NCBI GenBank assembly: GCA_947623915.1
Contig: CANQIB010000002.1
Coordinates: 1 to 64,000, forward strand
Reading direction: 5' to 3'
Source: an uncultured Ruminiclostridium sp.
GTDB lineage: Bacteria; Bacillota; Clostridia; Oscillospirales; Ruminococcaceae
DNA length: 64,000 nt
The notes under the pieces were generated by a model. That model searched no databases. It was not told the DNA's origin and saw only the letters and a program-made list of their open reading frames with translations. The stretch's first letter is position 1, and each line of letters opens with the position of its first letter. This document shows positions 48,863-57,332 of the stretch, piece after piece. The translations under genes and the position numbers were made by a program.

Positions 48863-50757
48863 GGGACGGATATATAAAAACTGCCGCGGCGACGGTAAAA
48901 ATAAAGGTCGCGGACACGCGGCACAACGCGAAAGCGATAACGGACGAGGCAAAGCGGCTCGGCGGTTTAGGGGTAAAGCTGGCGGTCTTTCCTGAGCTTT
49001 GCGTCACAGGTTATACCTGTCAGGATCTTTTCTTTCAGCCGGAGCTGTTGAACGCGGCGGAAAAAGCCGTGTCCGAGATCGCAAAAGCGCTTGCCGATCT
49101 CGATATGGTGAGCGTGATAGGCGCGCCGCTGGTGTACGGCTCAAAGCTGTATAACTGTGCCGTTGTGTTGTATCACAGGGAGATATTGGGTATAGTCCCC
49201 AAGCAGTATTTGCCTAATTACAACGAGTTTTACGAAAAGCGGCATTTTGAAGAATGGGACGCGTCGGACGGTACGGTTTTCAGAAACGGTATCCCGTTCG
49301 GCAGCGGGATAGTCTTTTCCTGCCGCGATATGCCCGAATTTACCTTTGCGGCGGAGATATGCGAGGATCTGTGGGCGCCCTGTCCGCCCTCCTGCGACCT
49401 TGCGCTTGCCGGAGCGTCGATAATAGTGAACCTTTCCGCGGGGAACGAAATGACGGGGAAAGCCGACTATCGGCGGGAGCTGGTGAGAAATCAGTCCGCG
49501 CGGCTGATAGCGGGATATGTGTACGCCTCCGCAGGCGACGGAGAATCCACGCAGGACCTTGTTTTTGCGGGTCATAATATCATCTGTGAAAACGGAGCGA
49601 CGCTGGCGGAAAGCGAGCTTTTCGCCTCCGAAAACGCGGTAAGCGAGATAGACGCGGCATACCTTAATTTTGAGCGCAGAAAGAACACCTCTTTCCGTCA
49701 GAAAGCGCCCGAATATATCGCGGAATTTTCGATGTCTCTTTCCGATACGGTACTGACAAGGGAAATATCGCCCTCTCCGTTTGTCCCTGCCGAAAGCGGG
49801 GAAAAGGACAAGCGCTGCGAGCTGATACTTTCGATGCAGGCTCAGGGGTTGAAAAAACGGCTGGAGCATACCCAAAGCAAGACCGCGGTCATCGGTGTGT
49901 CAGGCGGACTGGATTCGACGCTCGCGCTTATCGTTTGCGCAAAAGCCATGAAAGCACTGGGACGGGAATGTTCCGATATTATCGCCGTGACCATGCCTTG
50001 CTTCGGCACGACCGCCAGAACACATTCCAACGCGGTCAGGATATGCGAGGCGCTGGGTACTCGGCTTAAAGAGATAGATATTACCGAAAGCGTAAAGCGG
50101 CATTTTAACGATATAGGTCATGGCATAAACGACCTCAGCGTGGTGTACGAAAACGCACAGGCGCGCGAACGCACGCAGGTACTTATGGACATTGCGAACC
50201 AAAACGGCGGACTGGTGATAGGCACGGGGGATCTTTCCGAGCTTGCGCTCGGTTGGGCGACCTACAACGCCGACCATATGTCGATGTACGGCGTGAACTG
50301 CTCCGTACCTAAGACCTTGATACGTCATCTGGTAAGATACTACGCGGATAAAACGGACGAGGAACGTTTAAAAAATGCTTTGTACGATGTGCTGGACACT
50401 CCGGTAAGTCCCGAGCTGCTGCCCGCCGAAAACGGCGAGATATCGCAGAAGACCGAGGACCTTGTAGGACCGTATGAGCTGCACGACTTTTTCCTGTACT
50501 ATGCGATAAGGCGCGGTTATCCTCCGAGAAAGGTATACCGCTTGGCACTGTATGCGTTCGGCAAAAGCCACAGCTCCGACGAAGTGAAAAAATGGCTTTG
50601 CGTGTTCTACCGCAGATTTTTTTCTCAGCAGTTCAAACGTTCCTGCCTGCCGGACGGACCGAAGGTAGGTTCGGTAACGCTTTCTCCGCGCGGAGATTGG
50701 AGAATGCCGAGCGACGCGGTGTGCGAGCTTTGGCTCGGCGAGGCGGAAGAGCTTTAG
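48859..50757 (+). CDS. nadE: Glutamine-dependent NAD synthetase
   Basis: A 632-residue two-domain enzyme that makes NAD from deamido-NAD using glutamine nitrogen. The N-terminal nitrilase-type glutaminase shows the triad E46 (FPELCVTGY), K115 (IVPKQYLPNY) and C168 (EICEDLW). The C-terminal synthetase shows the pyrophosphate loop GVSGGLDSTLAL, GTGDLSE and the C-terminal KRSCLPDGPKVGSV region. Length and order are standard for bacteria with the long form. Confidence 0.97.
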   Translation: MRDGYIKTAAATVKIKVADTRHNAKAITDEAKRLGGLGVKLAVFPELCVTGYTCQDLFFQPELLNAAEKAVSEIAKALADLDMVSVIGAPLVYGSKLYNCAVVLYHREILGIVPKQYLPNYNEFYEKRHFEEWDASDGTVFRNGIPFGSGIVFSCRDMPEFTFAAEICEDLWAPCPPSCDLALAGASIIVNLSAGNEMTGKADYRRELVRNQSARLIAGYVYASAGDGESTQDLVFAGHNIICENGATLAESELFASENAVSEIDAAYLNFERRKNTSFRQKAPEYIAEFSMSLSDTVLTREISPSPFVPAESGEKDKRCELILSMQAQGLKKRLEHTQSKTAVIGVSGGLDSTLALIVCAKAMKALGRECSDIIAVTMPCFGTTARTHSNAVRICEALGTRLKEIDITESVKRHFNDIGHGINDLSVVYENAQARERTQVLMDIANQNGGLVIGTGDLSELALGWATYNADHMSMYGVNCSVPKTLIRHLVRYYADKTDEERLKNALYDVLDTPVSPELLPAENGEISQKTEDLVGPYELHDFFLYYAIRRGYPPRKVYRLALYAFGKSHSSDEVKKWLCVFYRRFFSQQFKRSCLPDGPKVGSVTLSPRGDWRMPSDAVCELWLGEAEEL

Positions 50758-50847
50758 ACTTTTTTTGAAAATGAATAAATAATACGACCCTGCCGATAAT
50801 TACCTTGCGGAGCGGATAAACGACCGCTGAAAAAGGAGGTACTTATT

Positions 50848-51438
50848 ATGGCAGGGTTCAAATTTACATTACTTGATATTGCGATGGCGGCGGGAACGGC
50901 GGCGGCGCTTATTCTGGGCAGCTTTACCGCGTTTGCCGAGGACTGCGATTCCAAGCCGGAGGAGGTGCTAAGGCTGCATATCCTCGCAAATTCCGACAGC
51001 ACGGAGGATCAGCGGCTCAAATACGGGCTGAGAGATCATATGCTGACGGAATTTTCCCGAATATTCAGCGACTGCGACAGCCTTGAGCAGGCGGAGCGAG
51101 CCGCCGACGCCAACACCGAGCTTATGCGGCAGGAGGCGCAGGAGTATATCCGCGAACAGGGATATGATTATTCCGTGACCTGCGAGCTGGAAGAATGTTA
51201 TTTTACCACTCGCAATTACGGCAGCTATATACTTCCTGCGGGGGATTATACGGCGGTTCGGTTCGTTATCGGCGAGGGAGAGGGAAAAAACTGGTGGTGC
51301 GTGATGTTCCCGCCGCTGTGTCTGCCCGCCGCGGGAGAGTTTTTCACCGATGAGCAAAGCCGAAATATAGAAAGCGACAACATTATTGAACCGCGTTTCG
51401 CGTTATTTGAATGGCTGAGATCGTTATTTTTCGGATAA
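50848..51438 (+). CDS. spoIIR: Stage II sporulation protein R
   Basis: A 196-residue secreted signal protein made in the forespore, which triggers processing of pro-sigma-E by SpoIIGA in the mother cell. The N-terminal hydrophobic segment (IAMAAGTAAALILGSFTAFA) directs export. The family core is clear: VLRLHILANSDSTEDQRLKY and the late GKNWWCVMFPPLC. AAAGGAGG precedes ATG 50848. It shows that the host is a spore former. Confidence 0.93.
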   Translation: MAGFKFTLLDIAMAAGTAAALILGSFTAFAEDCDSKPEEVLRLHILANSDSTEDQRLKYGLRDHMLTEFSRIFSDCDSLEQAERAADANTELMRQEAQEYIREQGYDYSVTCELEECYFTTRNYGSYILPAGDYTAVRFVIGEGEGKNWWCVMFPPLCLPAAGEFFTDEQSRNIESDNIIEPRFALFEWLRSLFFG

Positions 51439-51445
51439 GGCATAA

Positions 51446-51715
51446 GGCATACAGGAGCCGAACCCAAGCCGCCCCACGACGATTCTTTTGGGCTGGTTTT
51501 GCCCCTTGTTCCTTGGCAGGCGCAAGCCTGCCTGCGTCACAAGAGACAAAACTATCTCCAAAATCTCTCGTCGTGGGGGTTCGTTTTTACGGAGCAGATT
51601 TTCGTCAAGACAAGGAAACCGAACGAAGGCATACTTGCGTATGCCTAGCGAGGTCAACGCAGTATTGGCGGAAATATGCCCGTAAAAACCGGCTTGGGTT
51701 CGACTCCCGCATGCC
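51446..51715. repeat. 270-bp three-armed inverted-repeat element
   Basis: Terminal arms 51446-51470 and 51691-51715 are inverted repeats with about four mismatches in 25. Two further arms lie inside: CCCCACGACGA (51472-51482) with 51568-51578, enclosing GGCAGGC-GCAA-GCCTGCC; and GTTTTTACGG (51583-51592) with CCGTAAAAAC (51680-51689), enclosing GGCATAC-TTGC-GTATGCC. The whole would fold as a cloverleaf. It begins seven bases after the spoIIR stop and its last base is the last base of the hydE stop codon, so it fills the convergent gap. A mobile, non-coding unit (MITE-like) or a bidirectional terminator are both possible. Confidence 0.65.
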
Positions 51716-52767
51716 TAGTCATGAGTCTGACGTTTTACGTTTCCTATATCGGTAACGATCCTATAGCCTGCGGCGGCGACCCGCCGTTCCAGACAACCGC
51801 GGCATTGTGCCGCTTCTTCGCCCGTGCAGATCTTGTTTTCGTACAGCTCATAGAGTTTTCTCACACGGACGGGAGAAAGGTTAGGCATAACGACGTTTGC
51901 ACCCGCTTTAAGCCCTTTTTCGCGACCCATGGGATGAATTGTGCCGAGCGCGGTGGTCGCCGGTATCAACGCGTAAGGAAAAAGCAGCCGCAGCACGGAT
52001 ATAAGCCGCAGCGTCAGCGTAAAGCTGCCGTTTTCCTTATCGGCAAAAGGCGTTTCCTTATGCTTTATAAAAGGTCCTATACCTATCATATCCGGCTCAA
52101 GCTCCTGCAAAAATCTAAGGTCGGAAACGATGTTATCTACCGTCTGATACGGCGAGCCTACCATAAAGCCCGCTCCTACCTGATAGCCTATCTCTTTAAG
52201 GTCAAAAAGGCATTTTTTTCGTGCTTTAAGGCTCATATCGGAGGGGTGCAGCAGGGAATAATGCCGCTCGTCGGCGGTTTCGTGCCTGAGCAGATAGCGG
52301 CGCGCACCCGCGTCATAGTACGCCTTATAGCTTTCCTTGGATTTTTCCCCTATCGACAGCGTTATCGCGCAGTCGGGAAATCTCGAACTGATATCGGATA
52401 CCGTTCGGCATATCCTGTCGTCTGTATAATAGGGATCTTCTCCTCCTTGCAGTACGAACGTGCGAAATCCGAGAGCATACCCCTCCTCGCAGCACGCGAG
52501 TATCTCCTCCGATGTAAGGCGATACCTTACTGCCGAGGTATTCCCTCGGCGTATGCCGCAGTAGTAGCAGTTGTTTTTGCAATAATTTGTAAATTCTATA
52601 AGCCCGCGTATATAGACCTTGTCGCCGTAATTTTCACGGCGCACCTTGTCCGCAAGCTCGGCGAGTATATCGTCAAAACCGCCGTCGGTCAGCAAAGCCG
52701 CCAGCTTTTCGCTCGGCAGGTCTTTTTTAAGGTACAGCTCTTGTATATCGTTTTCGGTGATAGTCAT
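51715..52767 (-). CDS. hydE: [FeFe]-hydrogenase maturase HydE (radical SAM)
   Basis: A 350-residue radical SAM enzyme that helps build the H-cluster of [FeFe]-hydrogenase. The SAM cluster motif is C63-xxx-C67-xx-C70 (CKNNCYYC), followed by GxGEDP-like QGGEDPYY. The C-terminal accessory cysteines (CTGEEAAQCRGC) match the second-cluster positions of HydE. Its stop lies at the edge of the inverted-repeat element. The partners hydF, hydG and the hydrogenase itself are not in the window. GGGAGA precedes ATG 52767. Confidence 0.93.
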   Translation of the reverse strand: MTITENDIQELYLKKDLPSEKLAALLTDGGFDDILAELADKVRRENYGDKVYIRGLIEFTNYCKNNCYYCGIRRGNTSAVRYRLTSEEILACCEEGYALGFRTFVLQGGEDPYYTDDRICRTVSDISSRFPDCAITLSIGEKSKESYKAYYDAGARRYLLRHETADERHYSLLHPSDMSLKARKKCLFDLKEIGYQVGAGFMVGSPYQTVDNIVSDLRFLQELEPDMIGIGPFIKHKETPFADKENGSFTLTLRLISVLRLLFPYALIPATTALGTIHPMGREKGLKAGANVVMPNLSPVRVRKLYELYENKICTGEEAAQCRGCLERRVAAAGYRIVTDIGNVKRQTHD

Positions 52768-52844
52768 GGTACATCTCCCGTAATTCGGCGTAAACGCCCG
52801 CGCGTTTTACGCCAAAGCGTTATATCAATAATTTTTGAAAAAAT

Positions 52845-52922
52845 TTATCTTACATAAGCAAAAGTCAGGATATTCAAGCCCGCGTCGTTCGCTCCGAGCG
52901 GCACTATCCGACCCTGCCGCAT
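52845..52922 (-). CDS. Upstream ORF in the hydE leader
   Basis: ATG at 52922 opens a 25-codon frame ending at 52845 (reads MRQGRIVPLGANDAGLNILT then FAYVR). Its composition looks like real coding sequence, and it lies 35 bases after the predicted hydE transcription start. An AAGG lies about 15 bases upstream, a weak ribosome site. It could be a leader peptide or the relic of a gene. Confidence 0.35.
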   Translation of the reverse strand: MRQGRIVPLGANDAGLNILTFAYVR

Positions 52923-52963
52923 AGCGGAATTATTCTTTACCTTAGATCCTTTTGAACAGTCTT

Positions 52964-52992
52964 ATTATACATTACAAGTCGGGAAAAGTCAA
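52964..52992 (-). promoter_or_regulatory. hydE promoter
   Basis: On the minus strand TTGACT (52987-52992) and TATAAT (52964-52969) with a 17-bp spacer; leader to the hydE start is about 190 bases. Confidence 0.8.
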
Positions 52993-53085
52993 TATTTTAC
53001 CGTTGACCGTTGTTGTTGACTGTTGTTACAAAAAAAACGCGAAGCTGCCGCATTTGTATGCTTTTATCTTAAAATGAAAAATCGG

Positions 53086-53114
53086 TTGCTTTTTTTACGG
53101 ATAGGTGGTATACT
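53086..53114 (+). promoter_or_regulatory. mrp promoter
   Basis: TTGCTT (53086-53091) and TATACT (53109-53114) with a 17-bp spacer. The leader then forms CGGAGC-AAA-GCTCCG (53127-53141). Confidence 0.65.
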
Positions 53115-53157
53115 ATATTCAACAAACGGAGCAAAGCTCCGAAGGACAAAAGATACG

Positions 53158-53195
53158 AAAGGAGAGGCTTCTTTAACGAAGCCGTATTTGAAATG
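53158..53195 (+). promoter_or_regulatory. Ribosome site split from its start by a hairpin
   Basis: AAAGGAG (53158-53164) lies 28 bases before ATG 53193, too far for normal use. The hairpin GGCTTC-TTTAAC-GAAGCC (53166-53183) lies between them; when folded it leaves an effective spacing of about 10 bases. Confidence 0.5.
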
Positions 53196-54017
53196 AGCGA
53201 ATGTACACATGATTGCCAAAGCTGTTCACAAAACTGCTCCGACCGCAGCCAGCCGCAGAGCTTTCTTGAAAAGCCCAACGAGCTGTCCAACATCAAAAAG
53301 GTGATAGGCGTAGTCAGCGGAAAGGGCGGGGTAGGAAAATCGCTGGTGACTTCCATGCTGGCGGTCACTATGCAGAGAAACGGCTATCAGACCGCGATAC
53401 TGGACGCCGATGTTACCGGCCCGTCTATCCCCAAAGCGTTCGGCATAAAGGAAAAGGCGATGGGGGACAACACGGGGATACTTCCCGTAAAAAGCAAGAC
53501 GGGAATAGAGATAATGTCCGTTAATCTGCTGCTGCCCAACGACACCGACCCTGTAGTATGGCGCGGTCCCGTGATAGCAAACACCGTAAAGCAGTTTTGG
53601 ACGGACGTTATTTGGAACGACGTGGATTATATGTTCGTGGATATGCCGCCCGGAACGGGCGACGTGCCGCTGACCGTTTTTCAGTCCATACCGCTTGACG
53701 GTATCATCGTGGTGACTTCTCCGCAGGAGCTGGTAGCCATGATAGTGGGGAAAGCGGTAAAAATGGCGCGTATGATGAATATACCCATTATAGGCATTGT
53801 GGAAAATATGTCGTATTTTGAGTGTCCCGACTGCGGGAAAAAGCACAGGATATTCGGCGACAGCCGTTTAAAGGAGATAGCCGCACAGTACGGTATAGAA
53901 AACATTGCCGAGATACCCGTCGATCCCAAGCTGGCGGCGGGCTGCGACAGCGGACTTATCGAGCTTTTCGGCGGTAACGCGCTGGATTCTCTTGCAAAGA
54001 AGATAGAGGAGCTGTAA
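53193..54017 (+). CDS. Mrp/ApbC-family iron-sulfur carrier ATPase
   Basis: A 274-residue P-loop ATPase that binds and transfers Fe-S clusters. The N-terminus is Cys-rich (C4, C8, C11, C15), as in Nbp35-type members. The deviant Walker A is SGKGGVGKS at 42-50, Walker B-like region YMFVDMPPGTGD, and CPDC near residue 212 gives the conserved CxxC. The neighbour hydE encodes an Fe-S enzyme, which suits a maturation role, though the two are transcribed apart. Confidence 0.93.
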   Translation: MSECTHDCQSCSQNCSDRSQPQSFLEKPNELSNIKKVIGVVSGKGGVGKSLVTSMLAVTMQRNGYQTAILDADVTGPSIPKAFGIKEKAMGDNTGILPVKSKTGIEIMSVNLLLPNDTDPVVWRGPVIANTVKQFWTDVIWNDVDYMFVDMPPGTGDVPLTVFQSIPLDGIIVVTSPQELVAMIVGKAVKMARMMNIPIIGIVENMSYFECPDCGKKHRIFGDSRLKEIAAQYGIENIAEIPVDPKLAAGCDSGLIELFGGNALDSLAKKIEEL

Positions 54018-54033
54018 CGCTTATATAATTATC

Positions 54034-54067
54034 GCCCCGCTGCCGCAAAAAGCGACAGCGGGGCTTT
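54034..54067 (+). terminator. Terminator of mrp
   Basis: A G+C-rich stem: 54034-54046 (GCCCCGCTGCCGC) pairs with 54052-54064 with one mismatch, around AAAAA, then TTT. Confidence 0.75.
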
Positions 54068-54090
54068 ATGAGGGGAATTTGAAAAACGCG

Positions 54091-56364
54091 TTATTTATAC
54101 AGCCTCATGGCGATGACCGAAATATCGTCGGCTTTGCTGCCGCCGCTGTAAAATCGGGCGGTCTGCGCCACCTGCTTTGAAAAATCCTTTAAATCTATAT
54201 CCGGCTTTGCCATTTCACGGTAAAGCCATTTTTCATTCAGCTTTGCGCCGTCGCTGGTCATTACTATCATATCGCGGTTTCCCAGCTTAAAAGTCTGCTT
54301 GTCGTACACGGGGGTGTCCCTTACGCCCATCGGCAGCCCTTTGCAGCCGGATTTGGTGTTCACGCTGCCGCAGCGTATATAGGTGTTTGCACTGCCGGCT
54401 TTGTACAGCTCCACGTTGCCGTCGTACAGGTCTATTTTGCAAAGCTCCAGAGTGGCAAAGCTCTCGTCGGAGGATTTGACCATAAGCGACATATTTATTA
54501 TCCCCAGACCGGCTTCTATTCCCACTCCGGCTTGGAGCAGTCTTATCAGCATACCGCAGGCAAAGGAGGAATCTACCCGTGCGCGGCTGCCCGTACCCAT
54601 TCCGTCGGATAAAACTATATATGCCGTACCGCTGCTGTCGATAAAGCTCTCGTAATAATCCCCGCAGACCGCGCCGTCCTCGCGGCTTATCTGGCATATT
54701 TCCACGTCCAGAAAAAACGTCGTCTTGGTAAACATACTCAGCTTGTAGCTGCCGTCCGCGCCGGCAAACACCGGCAGATCGAAACGCCGCCGCAGCGCAA
54801 GGCTCATAGCGTCGCACAGCTCCTGTTTCGAGCAGAAAAAACCTTTGGAGGAATACGCCTCCACCGACATACGCCCGTGTTCGCCGACGCTGACGCTCAC
54901 CGCGCTGAGGTCATCGCAGCCGAGATTTTTCAGCACTTCTCCCGCCGCTTTGTTGAGCCGCGTATCCTCTCCCGTTTCGTCCATCTCGTCCGACAGGCGT
55001 TCGAGCAGGTTTTCAGTCGCGGAAAGCTGCACCGTCAGCACCGCTCTCATTCGCGCTATGCGGCGCTTTTCGGCTTCGCAGGAGATGAAAGAATTATACA
55101 GCTCTTTCAGCTTTTCGCACAGCTTGTCCGCCGACGGACAGCGCTCGGAAAGTTTTTCGGGGAACAGCTCCGCGGATATTTCTTCGCCGTTTTTCAGCTT
55201 CTTTACCAGCAGGGACATCAGCTTGGTGTTGTCCCCGTATTCCTGTCCCCAGCATTGCATATTGAAACGGCATTTTGAGCATATTTCGTCGCAGGCGGAA
55301 TTGTACACCCAGCTTATATCCCGCCGCTCTCTCTTTTCCAATCGGTCGGCGGTAAGATCCACCGTGCGCCTTACTTCACCGACGGCGGCTCTGGCAAATT
55401 TGAGCCTGCGGGAAAACAGCGCGCGAACGGAGTTTTCGTTGTATTCATGCTCCAGCAGCTTTTGTTCCGCATCGGTAAGGGAACGCGGCAAGAGCAGGAA
55501 CACCGCGGCGGATATGAACAGATCGGCGGTCAGCGCGAGGTTTTCGCTGTTCATGCCGAACAGCATTATCCCAAGCGTAGCGGTCAGCACGAACGCGCCC
55601 GCGGCGGTGGTTTTTTTACCGTCGCCAAGGCTCTTTGCCACGGCGGCTGCGCACGCCGTCACCGCGAAAACGAACCCGTACTGCGGCAATACCGTCGCAG
55701 TGCCAAGTCCCGCGGCCGCCGCGCAAAGACAGCCTGCGGCGATACCGTATCCCGCGGTAACGGTCAGCACCGCCGCACCGCAGACGATTATCCCTATGTT
55801 GAACACGTTCACGGTGTAAAACGACAGTATGCTCGCGGTAATGCCCGCAAAAGCCAGCACGCTTATCAGTATCGGCGGGCTGTTTTTTATTGCCGTTAAG
55901 GCTGTGTCTTTTTGGGAGATCAGCCGCTTTATGTTTAAGAATACCAACGCTCCCGCTCCCGCAAGCAGTCCGCAGGCAAAGCATATCATTATCTCATGTA
56001 CGCCGTCGGCGGTGAGAAAATCGGCGGCAAACACCGAGCAGGCAGCCGTTACCGCGGATATCCAATCCGCCGCCCGCGATTTTTTCCTGTATGTTATCAG
56101 CCTTACCGCCATTACCGACATGAGCGCGGAGGATACCGCCGCGAATTCCTCAAATCTGCCGGTTATCAGATAGCCGAAAACGCTGCCGACAAACGCGCCT
56201 ATGCAGTCCAATCCCGACATTGCCGCGGTAAAGGAGGCGGCGAAAGGGGAGGGACGCGAGAACACCGTACTCATGGCTATAAGAAAAGCGGCTGCCACCA
56301 CCGAGATATGACGCGCGGCGTCCATTCCGTGTTTTTCAGCCGGCAAAAAAGCCTCTCTTGCCAT
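54091..56364 (-). CDS. spoIIE: Stage II sporulation protein E
   Basis: A 757-residue membrane phosphatase that dephosphorylates SpoIIAA to activate sigma-F and helps place the polar septum. Residues ~15-300 hold about ten membrane helices, a central regulatory region follows (with a Cys-rich stretch CDEICSKCRFNMQCWG), and the C-terminal PP2C/SpoIIE domain shows AYIVLSDGMGTG, TLELCKIDLY, and MTSDG/ADDISV metal-site motifs. Its promoter has the unusual 21-bp spacer noted at 56398-56430. Length is near the family norm (~800). Confidence 0.96.
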   Translation of the reverse strand: MAREAFLPAEKHGMDAARHISVVAAAFLIAMSTVFSRPSPFAASFTAAMSGLDCIGAFVGSVFGYLITGRFEEFAAVSSALMSVMAVRLITYRKKSRAADWISAVTAACSVFAADFLTADGVHEIMICFACGLLAGAGALVFLNIKRLISQKDTALTAIKNSPPILISVLAFAGITASILSFYTVNVFNIGIIVCGAAVLTVTAGYGIAAGCLCAAAAGLGTATVLPQYGFVFAVTACAAAVAKSLGDGKKTTAAGAFVLTATLGIMLFGMNSENLALTADLFISAAVFLLLPRSLTDAEQKLLEHEYNENSVRALFSRRLKFARAAVGEVRRTVDLTADRLEKRERRDISWVYNSACDEICSKCRFNMQCWGQEYGDNTKLMSLLVKKLKNGEEISAELFPEKLSERCPSADKLCEKLKELYNSFISCEAEKRRIARMRAVLTVQLSATENLLERLSDEMDETGEDTRLNKAAGEVLKNLGCDDLSAVSVSVGEHGRMSVEAYSSKGFFCSKQELCDAMSLALRRRFDLPVFAGADGSYKLSMFTKTTFFLDVEICQISREDGAVCGDYYESFIDSSGTAYIVLSDGMGTGSRARVDSSFACGMLIRLLQAGVGIEAGLGIINMSLMVKSSDESFATLELCKIDLYDGNVELYKAGSANTYIRCGSVNTKSGCKGLPMGVRDTPVYDKQTFKLGNRDMIVMTSDGAKLNEKWLYREMAKPDIDLKDFSKQVAQTARFYSGGSKADDISVIAMRLYK

Positions 56365-56397
56365 GTTCCATCTTCCTTTCCTGTAAATCTACACCCG

Positions 56398-56431
56398 ATT
56401 ATACAGTAAAAGGAAAGTGAAATTTGTCAAA
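56398..56431 (-). promoter_or_regulatory. spoIIE promoter with 21-bp spacer and 0A-like box
   Basis: On the minus strand TTGACA (56425-56430) and TATAAT (56398-56403) are both perfect but 21 bp apart. Spo0A-activated sigma-A promoters of B. subtilis spoIIE and spoIIG have the same stretched spacing. TTGTCAAA at 56424-56431 (plus strand) differs by one base from the 0A box TTGTCGAA and overlaps the -35. Confidence 0.75.
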
Positions 56432-56471
56432 GAAAGGCTTTATTCACAAAATCGTTCGATTTTTTTACGGT

Positions 56472-57332
56472 TTATTTTTTGTTTTGTTCCACGATACGGT
56501 ACAGCTTTACAAAATCCTCCATGGAAAGCTGTTCCGCGCGGGCGAGCGGATCTATCTCCGCCTTTGCCATTTCCTCCGCCAGCAGCCGTTTTTCTATCCC
56601 GAAAAACCCGCTTATCGGGTTTACAAGCTGTTTTCTTCTTTGGGAAAAGGCTTGGCGGATACAGCTGAAAAACAGCTTTTCATCGTCTACCTTAAACGGG
56701 GAAACGTCAAAAAGGTCGAGCCGTATCACCGCGCTGTCCACCTTGGGTGCGGGCATGAACGAGCCGGGCTTTACGTTGAACAGCTTTTTCGGCTTGGCGT
56801 AGTAATTCACCGCCGCGGTGAGCGCGGAGCAGTTCCTGCTGCCCATTTCGGCACAGATGCGCTCGGCGGCTTCAAGCTGTACCATCACCGTTACCGCCTT
56901 TATCGGAAGACGATCTTCCAGCAGCTTCATTATCACGGGGGAGGTTATATAATACGGCAGGTTCGCGCAAACCACGACCTCTTTGCCGTCAAATTTTTCC
57001 TCTATCAGCCGTTTAAGGTCGGTTTCCATAACGTCGGCGAATATCACTTCGATGTTGTCGTATTCGCTGAGCGTTTCGTTCAGTATAGGTCCGAGAGAAC
57101 GGTCTATCTCCAAGGCGACCACCTTGTACGCTCTTTTCGCAAGCTCGCCCGTCAGCACGCCTATACCCGTTCCTATCTCTATAACTCCCGTGTTTTCGTC
57201 AACTCCGCCAAGCTCGGCGATACGGGGACATACGGTAGGATTTATCAAAAAATTCTGTCCCAGCGATTTGGTAAAGGAAAAACCGTATCTGCCGAACAGC
57301 TCCTTTATCTGTCCTATATCGGTAAGGTTCAT
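56472..57332 (-). CDS. rsmA: 16S rRNA dimethyladenosine transferase
   Basis: A 286-residue methylase (KsgA) that dimethylates two adjacent adenines in helix 45 of 16S rRNA. The SAM motif is IEIGTGIGVLTGEL at 51-64, the acidic residue is in ALEID, and the catalytic NLPYYITSPV lies at 124-133. The C-terminal helical domain is complete. The start overlaps the radA stop by four bases. Confidence 0.96.
   Translation of the reverse strand: MNLTDIGQIKELFGRYGFSFTKSLGQNFLINPTVCPRIAELGGVDENTGVIEIGTGIGVLTGELAKRAYKVVALEIDRSLGPILNETLSEYDNIEVIFADVMETDLKRLIEEKFDGKEVVVCANLPYYITSPVIMKLLEDRLPIKAVTVMVQLEAAERICAEMGSRNCSALTAAVNYYAKPKKLFNVKPGSFMPAPKVDSAVIRLDLFDVSPFKVDDEKLFFSCIRQAFSQRRKQLVNPISGFFGIEKRLLAEEMAKAEIDPLARAEQLSMEDFVKLYRIVEQNKK

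Larger units (their letters stand above)
52768..53192. other. Divergent intergenic region between hydE and mrp
   Basis: A 425-bp gap holding the hydE promoter (52964-52992), a 25-codon upstream ORF (52845-52922), a hairpin near 52787-52813, and the mrp promoter (53086-53114) with a two-hairpin leader. Confidence 0.75.

Noticed and set aside
51690-51715. T-loop-like GGTTCGACTCC as the 3' end of a tRNA gene
   Set aside because: No acceptor, D or anticodon arms can be built upstream; the segment is the terminal arm of the inverted-repeat element.
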